This document shows, one piece after another, positions 45,851-53,877 of a DNA stretch of 64,000 bases. Made by a program: the position numbers and the translations under genes. The DNA lies in the NCBI GenBank assembly GCA_002344795.1, contig DDUM01000020.1, positions 1-64,000 of the forward strand, in the 5' to 3' direction. The first letter of the stretch is position 1. Each line of letters starts with the position of its first letter. This DNA comes from Flammeovirgaceae bacterium UBA2338. Lineage in GTDB: Bacteria; Bacteroidota; Bacteroidia; Cytophagales; Cyclobacteriaceae. The notes beneath the pieces were generated by a model. That model saw only the letters and a list, made by a program, of their open reading frames with translations. It searched no databases and was not told the DNA's origin.

Positions 45851-45981
45851 TGAGGCTACCTCAAAAGTTAAAGAATGTCGTTTTTCTGAGCCAAAGCGAA
45901 GAATCTCTATAGTTTGAATTAACAATTAAGGGATGTTTCGCTTTTTGCTCAACAAAACGTGTCACTTTTGAGACAGCCTCA
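45851..45981. mobile_element. MITE-like element with 18-bp terminal inverted repeats
   Basis: TGAGGCTACCTCAAAAGT (45851-45868) and ACTTTTGAGACAGCCTCA (45964-45981) are inverted copies with two mismatches, bounding 131 bases without a reading frame of note. The terminal sequence GAGGCTGTCTCAAAA is of the kind found at the ends of insertion sequences, and the inside contains a GCCAAAGCGAAGAATCTC stretch like other dispersed bacterial repeats. It sits between convergent gldH and secDF genes and could also serve as a two-way terminator. No clear target duplication was seen. Confidence 0.65.
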
Positions 45982-46010
45982 TTCTCATTTAATCTATTGT
46001 TTTAAACTTC

Positions 46011-49000
46011 TCAAGCAGCACCCGGAATCACCGTATGTTTCTTATCCAGATCATACACGACCGAAGCTGCAATGAAAATAGAAGAGAAAGTTCCTACCAG
46101 AATACCTACAAATAAAGCGAAAGCGAATCCTCTAAGCACTTCACCCCCAAAGAATAACAATACCAATACCACGATCATAGTAGTACCGGATGTAATCAAA
46201 GTTCTGCTCAGCGTACTATTGATTGCATCATTAAACACTTTAAGCCTGTCGTGTGACGTACCAAGACCAATATATTCCCGGATCCTATCATAAATGATCA
46301 CCGTATCATTGATCGAATATCCGATGACCGACAAAAGAGCAGCAATAAATACCTGATCGATTTCAAGTGAGAATCCAAAGGCTCCCGCTATTCCAAAAAT
46401 GGCAACCACAAAAAGTGCGTCATGAGCCGTAGCCACAATCGCCCCCATACTGAACTGCCACTTTTTAAATCGAATCAGGATAAACAAGAAGATGGCGACC
46501 AGTGAATAAAGGCCTGCTTCAAACGCAGAACTCTTGATATCATCGGCTATTGTAGCACCCACTTTTGAGGATGATAAAATTGAGAAATGAGTGTCATCAA
46601 TGCGCGCATCATTTTCCACAAATTTCAGTCCGGTGAATTTTTCCAACCCATCTATCAAAGCATCTTTAACTTTTACATCGGCTTCGCTGGATTCATCTTC
46701 CACCAAATATGAAGTAGTCACCTTTACCACGTTACTGCTTCCATAGGTCTTCACCTCCGTTCCATCTCCCTCAAACTCTTCTGTAAGCATTATTTTCATA
46801 TCTGTAGCAACAACCGGAGAACTAAAGGCAACTACATAAGACCGTCCTCCTTGAAAATCAACACCAAGGTTCAAACCATTAAACCCAATAAGGATAAATC
46901 CAATCACGGTGATAGAACCGGTAATGGTATAAGCCAATCTTCTGTATCCAATAAAATTGAAGTACTTACGATCATGCACCCCTCTAGCCAGAAAAGAATC
47001 AAACGAAACTTTGGACTGGTCTCCCTTTCGGGTCATCCACTCTACTATTACTCTTGAGATATAAACAGCAGAGAAAAAAGAGGTAGCAATACCAATCATC
47101 AATACTATTGCAAAACCCTTAAGCGGCCCCTGACCGAATACAAAAAGAAAAATTGCTGTAAGTAAAGTGGTCACGTTCGAGTCAAAAATGGCATCGAAAG
47201 CCCTGCTGTAACCTTTCTTAATGGCTTCTTTGAGCATACTGCCCATCTTTAGCTCTTCCTTAATCCGTTCATATATAAGCACGTTGGCATCTACCGCCAT
47301 CCCCATGGTAAGTACAATACCCGCGATACCCGGAAGTGTAAGAGCAGCATTTAATTGGGCCAAAATCCCCAGAATGAAAAAGATATTGAACAACAAAGCG
47401 AGGTTGGCAACCCAACCTCCTTTAGAGTAATACGAAATCATAAACAAGGCCACAATGACTAATCCTGAAGCCATAGAAATTATGCCCTGACTCTGGGCCA
47501 CCTGACCCAAAGTAGGCCCAATGATCGCTTCCTCCACAATGCGTGTAGGCGCTGGCAACGATCCTGCCTTCAATACGTTTGCAAGATCTTTCGCCTCCTC
47601 CAATGTAAAGCTTCCAGTTATCTGAGAATTTCCATTTGGAATTTCACCCTGAACAGTGGGCGCAGTGTACACATAGTCATCCAATACAATGGCAATTCTT
47701 CCTGGAGGTGATTTAGCAGCCGCAGCCGCTGTAATCTTAGACCACGCACGTGAACCAACCGCATTCATTGTCATACTTACAGCAGGTCTTGCAAATTGGT
47801 CATAGTCAAGTCGGGCATCATTGATTACTTCACCAGTCAATAATGGTTTTCCATTTCTTGAAACATTCACAAAATTCAGACGAAGGTCATCAACATTAGG
47901 AGTAATTTCCGGCTCTGCTTTCACATCCCAACGGTAATCAATATTGCGGGGCAGTAAAGCCCTGATATCAGGACGCGCAAGAATACGGTTAATCGTTGCT
48001 GTATCCTTTACATCATACAAAAAAGGAATACCAGGGTTGCTCAATGCAAAAAGAGGCGACAGGTTGGAGTTTGTAATTGAATCCAATGGATTGCTTGCAC
48101 TATCCTGTACCTGGCTCAGCTGCTCTTCCAATAATGACTTTGTACTGTCCCCTGTGTCCGCCAATGCATCCTGAAGATTCTCTTTAGTATCAGCGGGCGC
48201 AAGTGCCTTATTAGTATTTTGTTCTTTTACCAATTTCTCATTAATGGCAAACAGTGACTGGTTCAATTGCTCATCATTATATTCGATGATTTCCCAAAAC
48301 TCAAGTTGAGCCACACCTTGTAATAGTTTTCTTACCCTGGCAGGGTTGTCAGCACCCGGAATTTCAATTTGAATTCTTCCGGTTCCCTGAAGTCTTTGAA
48401 TATTAGGCTGAGAGGTACCGAATTGATCGATACGAGTTTTAAGAATAGTAAACGAACGATCAATAGCACTCTCGATTTCCAAATTGATAAACTGCATCAC
48501 TTTGGTATCGTCATCCGACAGGCTCACACGATCCTTATTGGCCGCTGATGCAAATAAATGTGCCAGATTTTGATTCGGATTAGCTTCTTTATAAGCATTA
48601 AAGAACAACGTGCTAAACCTCTCCTGACTGGATTTTTGCATTTCTGATGCACGGTTAAGAGCCTCAACAAATGCAGGATCTTGATTGTTGCCACTCAACC
48701 CTTTTATAATATCAATCGGAGAAATTTCAAGCGTTACGTGCATCCCGCCCTGCAAGTCAAGGCCAAGATTTAGTTCATTCTCTTTTACTTCTTTGAAAGT
48801 GTACTCTACTCCAAAAAGATTGTACACGGGTTTACTCCACAAAGAGTCCATGTAGGATTGCTTTCTGGATAAATCCACAGAACCATTCGGGTTGGTGGCA
48901 TACGCGATTGCATCATTCTGCACTTTCCTCGACACGAAGGTAAACGACAGATAATAAAGACACAGCGCGGTGATAATTATAGTAAGGACTACTACTACTC

Positions 49001-49013
49001 CTTTGTTACGCAT
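46011..49013 (-). CDS. secDF: Protein translocase SecDF, fused
   Basis: A 1,000-residue fusion of SecD and SecF, each with six membrane helices. SecD part: VEYTFKEVKENELNLGLDLQGGMHVTLEI, the long periplasmic P1 domain to about 500, LANVLKAGSLPAPTRIVEE and GIVLTMGMAVDANVLIYERIKEE. SecF part: GLNLGVDFQGGRSYVVAFSS, LSVIGYSINDTVIIYDRIRE and FALFVGILVGTFSSIF. It uses the proton gradient to help Sec export, and so supports all T9SS cargo. The P1 region is about 100 residues longer than in typical bacterial SecD. An 80-base gap separates it from the small membrane protein gene upstream. Confidence 0.96.
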   Translation of the reverse strand: MRNKGVVVVLTIIITALCLYYLSFTFVSRKVQNDAIAYATNPNGSVDLSRKQSYMDSLWSKPVYNLFGVEYTFKEVKENELNLGLDLQGGMHVTLEISPIDIIKGLSGNNQDPAFVEALNRASEMQKSSQERFSTLFFNAYKEANPNQNLAHLFASAANKDRVSLSDDDTKVMQFINLEIESAIDRSFTILKTRIDQFGTSQPNIQRLQGTGRIQIEIPGADNPARVRKLLQGVAQLEFWEIIEYNDEQLNQSLFAINEKLVKEQNTNKALAPADTKENLQDALADTGDSTKSLLEEQLSQVQDSASNPLDSITNSNLSPLFALSNPGIPFLYDVKDTATINRILARPDIRALLPRNIDYRWDVKAEPEITPNVDDLRLNFVNVSRNGKPLLTGEVINDARLDYDQFARPAVSMTMNAVGSRAWSKITAAAAAKSPPGRIAIVLDDYVYTAPTVQGEIPNGNSQITGSFTLEEAKDLANVLKAGSLPAPTRIVEEAIIGPTLGQVAQSQGIISMASGLVIVALFMISYYSKGGWVANLALLFNIFFILGILAQLNAALTLPGIAGIVLTMGMAVDANVLIYERIKEELKMGSMLKEAIKKGYSRAFDAIFDSNVTTLLTAIFLFVFGQGPLKGFAIVLMIGIATSFFSAVYISRVIVEWMTRKGDQSKVSFDSFLARGVHDRKYFNFIGYRRLAYTITGSITVIGFILIGFNGLNLGVDFQGGRSYVVAFSSPVVATDMKIMLTEEFEGDGTEVKTYGSSNVVKVTTSYLVEDESSEADVKVKDALIDGLEKFTGLKFVENDARIDDTHFSILSSSKVGATIADDIKSSAFEAGLYSLVAIFLFILIRFKKWQFSMGAIVATAHDALFVVAIFGIAGAFGFSLEIDQVFIAALLSVIGYSINDTVIIYDRIREYIGLGTSHDRLKVFNDAINSTLSRTLITSGTTMIVVLVLLFFGGEVLRGFAFALFVGILVGTFSSIFIAASVVYDLDKKHTVIPGAA

Positions 49014-49093
49014 TGTATATAAAATTTAAAAAATGAAATGTTCAGTATTGTAAATCAAGAGATGGCTGACCTATGCCAGCAGAGAGGTTTGAT

Positions 49094-49423
49094 TTATGGG
49101 GCGTTGGGCGAAATGATAGCCCTGAAGAGTATACTAAAGTACTCGGATAAAATACGATCATCGCATTCAACCGCTAAGATTTTAGGGTCTTCGTTAATAA
49201 AAATTTCCAATAAGGACCTGTCTGCATCATTTACCTTAACTATACCACCAGGAACCACATCAGATGGAGCTGGAAGTATTTTTACATCTTTGTCCTGATT
49301 GGTTTGCTCTGTTTTCGCTTTTTCAGGAGATGGCTCCGGAATCGTCCGGGACAATACAATGGCAAACGTGGCCATAATGCCCACCGCTATCATAATTATC
49401 CTGAAAAAAGATCTGTTTTGCAT
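49094..49423 (-). CDS. Small single-pass membrane protein, function unknown
   Basis: A 109-residue protein with a short basic N-terminus (MQNRSFFR), one hydrophobic helix (IIMIAVGIMATFAIVL) and a soluble tail of about 80 residues. The tail has a Pro-rich linker (TIPEPSPEKAK) and a DVVPGGIVKVND segment. I do not recognise a family. It is 27 bases downstream of udk and 80 bases upstream of secDF on the same strand, so it may be the last gene of the nrnA-to-udk unit. A connection with SecDF is only a guess. Confidence 0.6.
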   Translation of the reverse strand: MQNRSFFRIIMIAVGIMATFAIVLSRTIPEPSPEKAKTEQTNQDKDVKILPAPSDVVPGGIVKVNDADRSLLEIFINEDPKILAVECDDRILSEYFSILFRAIISPNAP

Positions 49424-49450
49424 AAGGGGTACAAAAGTATAGAATCGCAG

Positions 49451-50077
49451 TCAATTTGCAATACCACTTATCTTAAGCTTAATAAAGCTTACCAGCACAT
49501 CAACAGCGGCTTTAAAATCATTATTGTTGGGTATTATGAGGTCCGCATTGTGTTTTAAAGGTTCAATCAACTCATCATATACGGGCATGGTGTGGTGTTC
49601 ATACCTGTACAAAACGTCATCCACATCATACCCCCGCTCTTCCCTATCCCGCCTTATTCTACGGCCTAATTTTATATGGTCTTTGGCTTCAATAAAAATT
49701 CTCAAATCCAGCTCCTGCTCAATTTCTTCAAAGTATTGGACAAAAAGCCCCTCTATCAGCAGGATGGGCGCTGGTTTAAATGTCAATTGAATGGGTTTAG
49801 CTTCGGGATTATTAAAAGTATACTCCTCCTTGATCACCAGCTTGCCCTGCTTCAATTTGATGATATCATCCCTCAATGCATGGCAGTCAATGGACTGGGG
49901 TAAATCGAAATTTTCAACACCTTTTTTATCAAGCAACTGCTGATCAAGGGGTCTATAGTAATGATCCATTGAAACAAGGCATAATTCATCTGATGTAAAA
50001 TGAGTAGCCAGGCTTTTTATGAAACGTGTTTTGCCAGACCCGCTGCCACCGGTAATACCAATAGTAAAAGTTTCCAT
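49451..50077 (-). CDS. udk: Uridine kinase
   Basis: A 208-residue P-loop kinase phosphorylating uridine and cytidine. The Walker A is GITGGSGSGKTRFIKSL, followed by VSMDHYYRPLDQQ, NFDLPQSIDCHAL and a Walker-B-like strand ILLIEGLFVQYFEEI, then IFIEAKDHIKLGRRIRRD. Length matches the family. Its ATG overlaps by one base the TGA of rdgB (TGATG). It works in pyrimidine salvage. Confidence 0.95.
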   Translation of the reverse strand: METFTIGITGGSGSGKTRFIKSLATHFTSDELCLVSMDHYYRPLDQQLLDKKGVENFDLPQSIDCHALRDDIIKLKQGKLVIKEEYTFNNPEAKPIQLTFKPAPILLIEGLFVQYFEEIEQELDLRIFIEAKDHIKLGRRIRRDREERGYDVDDVLYRYEHHTMPVYDELIEPLKHNADLIIPNNNDFKAAVDVLVSFIKLKISGIAN

Positions 50078-50652
50078 CAGTGTTGCTTTAAAAAAGCTAC
50101 CAGTTTCCGAATGGCGTCTCCACGATGGCTGATAGCATTCTTTTCAGAGGAGGTAAGCTCAGCCATAGATCTGTTCATGCCTTCCGGTAAAAACAGGGGA
50201 TCATACCCAAAGCCTTTCTCACCTCTCCTACTTTTTAATATCTCACCGTTGACGATTCCTTCAAACTGATGGATTTGATTGCCCAATATCAAAGTGATGA
50301 CAGTTCTGAACCTTGCACTTCGGTTGGATTGATTGCTCAGTTTTTCCAGGAGCAAGCTTATATTGTCCTCGTTGTTTCGCTGTTCCCCGGCATAACGAGC
50401 CGAGTGAACCCCTGGTTCACCACCAAGTGCCTCCACCTCCAGGCCCGTGTCATCCGCAAAACAATTGATGTTGAATTTGTCACTTACATATTTTGCCTTT
50501 TGCAAAGAATTACCCTCCAGTGTATCCTGTTCTTCGGGAAGTTCTTCTGTACAACCAATCGCCTCCAGGCTCACCACCTTAAATGAATCTCCTAACAATT
50601 GGCTTACTTCATCCAGTTTATGCTGATTGTTTGTGGCAAAACATAATTCCAT
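50077..50652 (-). CDS. rdgB: RdgB/HAM1-type non-canonical purine NTP pyrophosphatase
   Basis: A 191-residue enzyme that hydrolyses dITP, XTP and similar bases. It begins ELCFATNNQHKLDEVSQLL (family S/T-x-N-x-x-K), then EEQDTLEGNSLQKAKYV, FADDTGLEVEALGGEPGVHSARYAG, GYDPLFLPEGMNRSMAEL and SHRGDAIRKL. All core residues are present. It sits between the FKBP-type lipoprotein gene and udk in a minus-strand run. Confidence 0.95.
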   Translation of the reverse strand: MELCFATNNQHKLDEVSQLLGDSFKVVSLEAIGCTEELPEEQDTLEGNSLQKAKYVSDKFNINCFADDTGLEVEALGGEPGVHSARYAGEQRNNEDNISLLLEKLSNQSNRSARFRTVITLILGNQIHQFEGIVNGEILKSRRGEKGFGYDPLFLPEGMNRSMAELTSSEKNAISHRGDAIRKLVAFLKQH

Positions 50653-50669
50653 TTACACCGATTCAATAA

Positions 50670-51182
50670 CTACCTAACATTAACAAGGTCAACCTCGAAT
50701 ACAAGATTGGCGTTTTCTGGAATGCGTGGTGGAAAACCACCGGGGCCATAGCCATAGCCAGATGGAACAAAAAGTGTCACACTCGTTCCTTTGGTGAAGG
50801 TTGGAAATGTAAGCCTCCAACCTAAAATCAACTGATTAAGAGGAAACGAAACACCTGATAGATTTAAATCGAATGTTGTGCCATTACTTAGCAACCTACC
50901 TTTATAGGTAACCACTACATCATTCTCCAAACAGGGCGTAACTCCACTACCTTCTTTAGTGATAACATACCTAATTCCATTTACCTCTTGTATAGGCCCC
51001 AAAGTATTTGCGATGTCGTTAGCAATAATATAGTCATCGATAATCTTGTTGTCAATGGCAAGCCGGGAAGCATCCACCGCATCCAATTCAGACTGCTGTA
51101 CTACTTTTGTGCAATCCTCTCCGCTATCACAAGAAGCAATAACCAATGCTATGAGTATTATAGCTCCCTTCACAATTCTCAT
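50670..51182 (-). CDS. FKBP-type peptidyl-prolyl isomerase lipoprotein (short)
   Basis: A 170-residue lipoprotein with signal and lipobox VIASC (Cys18). A leader region of about 50 residues is followed by an FKBP domain: YVITKEGSGVTP, NDVVVTYKGRLLSNGTTFD, LIGWRLTFPTFTKGTSVTLFVPSGYGYG (shown in part) and ENANLVFEVDLVNV. It should help fold proteins in the periplasm. It is 17 bases from rdgB and 10 bases from the longer FKBP lipoprotein gene; the two may be paralogues. Confidence 0.9.
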   Translation of the reverse strand: MRIVKGAIILIALVIASCDSGEDCTKVVQQSELDAVDASRLAIDNKIIDDYIIANDIANTLGPIQEVNGIRYVITKEGSGVTPCLENDVVVTYKGRLLSNGTTFDLNLSGVSFPLNQLILGWRLTFPTFTKGTSVTLFVPSGYGYGPGGFPPRIPENANLVFEVDLVNVR

Positions 51183-51192
51183 TATTTAATTT

Positions 51193-52089
51193 TTATTTGA
51201 TGTCAATCATTTCCATATCAAAGACAAGTATCGAGTTGGGTTTAATCTCCTCACTTCTTTGTCTCGGTCCGTATGCCAAAGTGGATGGAATCCAAACTCT
51301 CATCTTTGATCCTTTGTTCATCAGAAGAATCGCTTCTTCCCATCCTGGAATCACCTGTCCACTTCCTGCCTGTAATGTAAGTGGTTCATAGGGTCTCCCT
51401 GGAGTATACTTGTTATTGGCTTTAGCGATTGATTCAATACTACTATCGAACAATGTACCGTCAAGCAAATACCCTGCGTAGTGAATTGAAACTTCATTTC
51501 CCGGGGCGGCATTGGCTCCGTTGCCTTTTTTGGTAAACATATAGCGCAAGCCAGAGTCTGTAGTTTGCACTTCGGTATTGCTTTCAGCCAGGTAACCATC
51601 AATTAACGCAATGTCTATGGCTAATTGCTCTGAAGTAAGTTTGCCCATAATTTCTTGCTCCAACGCCTGCACCTGCGTTTCATTCAAAATGTCCTTCACG
51701 CCTAAATAGAACGTAAAAATGCTCGTGGAATCCACATTGTTGGGCACTCTTCCTCCTTGCTTCTCAAATAAGGTTTTTGCTTTGATTGGAAAAAGGATGC
51801 TGTCTCCCTTTTTGAGCATTGCAAACACTTCTTCAATTCCTTCATCCGCTGGATTGGGCTCACTAATTGGTAAAATCATAGGGATTTTTTGTTCTCTCGT
51901 GTCATTCCATACAGAGTCCTTAGCATCTTTTATCATCATGTTGATCACAAGAAACTCCCCTGCCTTCCCTACTTCTCCTTCTCCTTCTTTCACCATGGTA
52001 TATTTATGACCTTTTGGGGTTTCCTTTGTATTGGTAGAGCACGCTGCACTTATCAACAACAGACCAATTAAAAAATTATTTATTTTCAT
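51193..52089 (-). CDS. FKBP-type peptidyl-prolyl isomerase lipoprotein (long)
   Basis: A 298-residue lipoprotein (lipobox SAACS, Cys17). The N-terminal half is a degenerate FKBP-like domain (YTMVKEGEGEVGKAGEFLVINMM ... KKGDSILFPIKAKTLFE). The C-terminal half is a full FKBP domain (YMFTKKGNGANAAPGNEVSIHYAGYLLDGTLFDSS, IPGWEEAILLMNKGSKMRVWIPSTLAYG, KPNSILVFDMEMI, in segments). Such double-FKBP lipoproteins are common in Bacteroidota and one type (GldI) supports gliding. This one cannot be assigned to GldI by sequence alone. It is 63 bases from the nrnA gene. Confidence 0.9.
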   Translation of the reverse strand: MKINNFLIGLLLISAACSTNTKETPKGHKYTMVKEGEGEVGKAGEFLVINMMIKDAKDSVWNDTREQKIPMILPISEPNPADEGIEEVFAMLKKGDSILFPIKAKTLFEKQGGRVPNNVDSTSIFTFYLGVKDILNETQVQALEQEIMGKLTSEQLAIDIALIDGYLAESNTEVQTTDSGLRYMFTKKGNGANAAPGNEVSIHYAGYLLDGTLFDSSIESIAKANNKYTPGRPYEPLTLQAGSGQVIPGWEEAILLMNKGSKMRVWIPSTLAYGPRQRSEEIKPNSILVFDMEMIDIK

Positions 52090-52152
52090 ACGTTACTTTA
52101 TTTTACAATTTAAATGTCTTTTAAAAATGTGTAGTTAAACTATGTTCGATGG

Positions 52153-53178
52153 TTAGTCGTCCAATTCCAGTTGAGATTTGTAATCGGGCAATATGGACAA
52201 AACCTTTTTTAAGGTTTCATCCAAAGAAAGTTTTGACGAACCCCCAGCTGCATTCCGGTGACCTCCTCCATCAAAATATTTCCTTGCGATTTCGTTAGCA
52301 GGGAAGCTACCCAGTGACCTGAAGGAAAGCTTAATCTCTTCCTTTCTATCGTACATTAAAACGGAAAGCCGGATGCCTTCAATCGAAAGCCCATAGTTTA
52401 CGAGCCCTTCGGTATCACCTGTCTTCGTATCAAATTGTTTCAGTTCGTCTGTATCCAAACAAATATATACGGTATTGTATTCTGGGAGTACGATCAATTT
52501 TTGGCTGAGCACATAGCCAGTCAGCTTCATTCTTGCAAGGGTATTGGTATCGTATATCTTTTTAGAAACCCATGATGGGTTGGCTCCGGCACCTACCAAT
52601 TCGGAAGCAATTAAAAATTCTTTCTGTGTGGTATTGGAATGTCTGAATCCGCCCGTATCAGTAAGCAATCCTGCATAAAGGCAGTTGGCTATGTTTTTAT
52701 CAATAATTGACTTTTCACCCAACATATCAATGAGATCGAAAATCAAACCAGCTGTTGATGCCGCTTTAGCATCCCAATGTTCAAAATCAGCAAAGCGCTC
52801 AGGCTCCAGGTGATGGTCTACCAACACTTTTGTAGCCTTAGCCTTTCTTACCATATCTCCCAAAGTATTAACTCGATTCAGGTTTGAAAAATCAAGGCAA
52901 AAGATAATCTCGGCATTAGAAAAATAATTCCGAGCCTTTTCCTCCACCGCAGGATTGTTTTTTTCAATGGCGAGTACCTCCTCATTCCCTGGCATCCAGG
53001 CCAGAAAACTGGGGTAATCACTTGGCGTGATCACCTGTACGGCATGTCCCTTTTTCTTCAAAAACCCTGCTAAACCCAGAGACGAGCCCAATGCATCGGC
53101 ATCTGGCTTAAAATGGGTAACGATTACCACGTTTTTTGGCTCGCTAATAAGGGTCTTGAATCCTTCTAGATTTTTCAT
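52153..53178 (-). CDS. nrnA: DHH-family phosphoesterase, NrnA-like
   Basis: A 341-residue DHH/DHHA1 enzyme of the oligoribonuclease/pAp phosphatase type. It shows VIVTHFKPDADALGSSLGLA (metal motif I), FCLDFSNLNRVNTLG (motif II), VLVDHHLEPERFADF (DHH motif), LLTDTGGFRHSNTT (motif IV) and C-terminal GGGHRNAAGGSSKL (DHHA1). It would degrade nanoRNA and pAp. It is divergent from ndk and first in the minus-strand run to udk. Its -7 box lies so close to the ATG that its message may be nearly leaderless. Confidence 0.92.
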   Translation of the reverse strand: MKNLEGFKTLISEPKNVVIVTHFKPDADALGSSLGLAGFLKKKGHAVQVITPSDYPSFLAWMPGNEEVLAIEKNNPAVEEKARNYFSNAEIIFCLDFSNLNRVNTLGDMVRKAKATKVLVDHHLEPERFADFEHWDAKAASTAGLIFDLIDMLGEKSIIDKNIANCLYAGLLTDTGGFRHSNTTQKEFLIASELVGAGANPSWVSKKIYDTNTLARMKLTGYVLSQKLIVLPEYNTVYICLDTDELKQFDTKTGDTEGLVNYGLSIEGIRLSVLMYDRKEEIKLSFRSLGSFPANEIARKYFDGGGHRNAAGGSSKLSLDETLKKVLSILPDYKSQLELDD

Positions 53179-53186
53179 GGAAGGGG

Positions 53187-53217
53187 CAAAAATGAGTATA
53201 AATGACAGGAATACAAA
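53187..53217 (-). promoter_or_regulatory. Possible promoter of nrnA
   Basis: On the minus strand TTTG (53214-53217), a 19-base spacer, then CATTTTTG (53187-53194), one base off TAnnTTTG. It ends only 9 bases before the ATG, implying almost no 5' leader. Confidence 0.3.
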
Positions 53218-53336
53218 CTGCTAATTTTAGCTTAATGGAGACGCAAGACATCGGGCGATAGAATGCCAGGCCCTATTTTAGTGTTATACGCGCAGTTTCT
53301 TTGATTTTTGGTACTGGCTTCCCGAATTCTAATCAC

Positions 53337-53344
53337 TATTTTTG
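53337..53344 (+). promoter_or_regulatory. Probable -7 promoter box of ndk
   Basis: TATTTTTG, exact match to TAnnTTTG, 62 bases upstream of the ndk ATG. The -33 region is not a clean TTG. The leader between it and the gene has a small CCTGC/GCAGG hairpin at 53351-53364. Confidence 0.4.
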
Positions 53345-53405
53345 CGCCTGCCTGCACAAGCAGGATCAAATTCGTAATCAACAAATCCAGGAAAAACTAA
53401 ACAAA

Positions 53406-53825
53406 ATGGCAGGGAACAGAACTTTTACCATGATCAAACCTGACGCAGTAGGAGCAGGGAATACAGGAGCAATTATCAAAATGATTCAGGAGGCCGGATT
53501 CAGAGTGGTGGCCATGAAAAAAACACACCTGACACCAGAATTAGCAGGCAGTTTTTATGCAGTTCATAAAGAAAGACCTTTTTACGCTGATCTTTGCAAA
53601 TACATGTCGTCTGGCGCAATCGTTCCTATGATCTTAGAAAAAGACAATGCGATAGAAGATTTCAGAAAATTGATTGGTGCTACAGACCCACAAAAAGCAG
53701 AAGCAGGAACCATCCGTGCATTGTTTGCCAAGTCAATTGATGCCAATGCCATCCACGGATCGGATTCGGATGAAAACGCAGAAATTGAAGGAAATTTCTT
53801 CTTTTCTCAATTCGAACGCTTTTAA
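53406..53825 (+). CDS. ndk: Nucleoside diphosphate kinase
   Basis: A 139-residue enzyme that balances nucleoside triphosphates. It starts MAGNRTFTMIKPDAVGAG. An upstream frame of 35 codons is open but precedes the probable promoter and adds no family sequence. Other features are YAVHKERPFYADLCKYMSSG, ATDPQKAEAGTIRALFA and the catalytic histidine in NAIHGSDSDENAEIE. Length is standard. It is transcribed alone, with gcvP 52 bases downstream. Confidence 0.96.
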   Translation: MAGNRTFTMIKPDAVGAGNTGAIIKMIQEAGFRVVAMKKTHLTPELAGSFYAVHKERPFYADLCKYMSSGAIVPMILEKDNAIEDFRKLIGATDPQKAEAGTIRALFAKSIDANAIHGSDSDENAEIEGNFFFSQFERF

Positions 53826-53877
53826 AAAAATAATTGTCTCATAGACAGTATCATTAGTCACTTATTCGAAAAGATAT

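Noticed and set aside
53826..53877. Possible glycine riboswitch before gcvP
   Set aside because: The 52-base leader is too short and shows none of the conserved riboswitch pairing.
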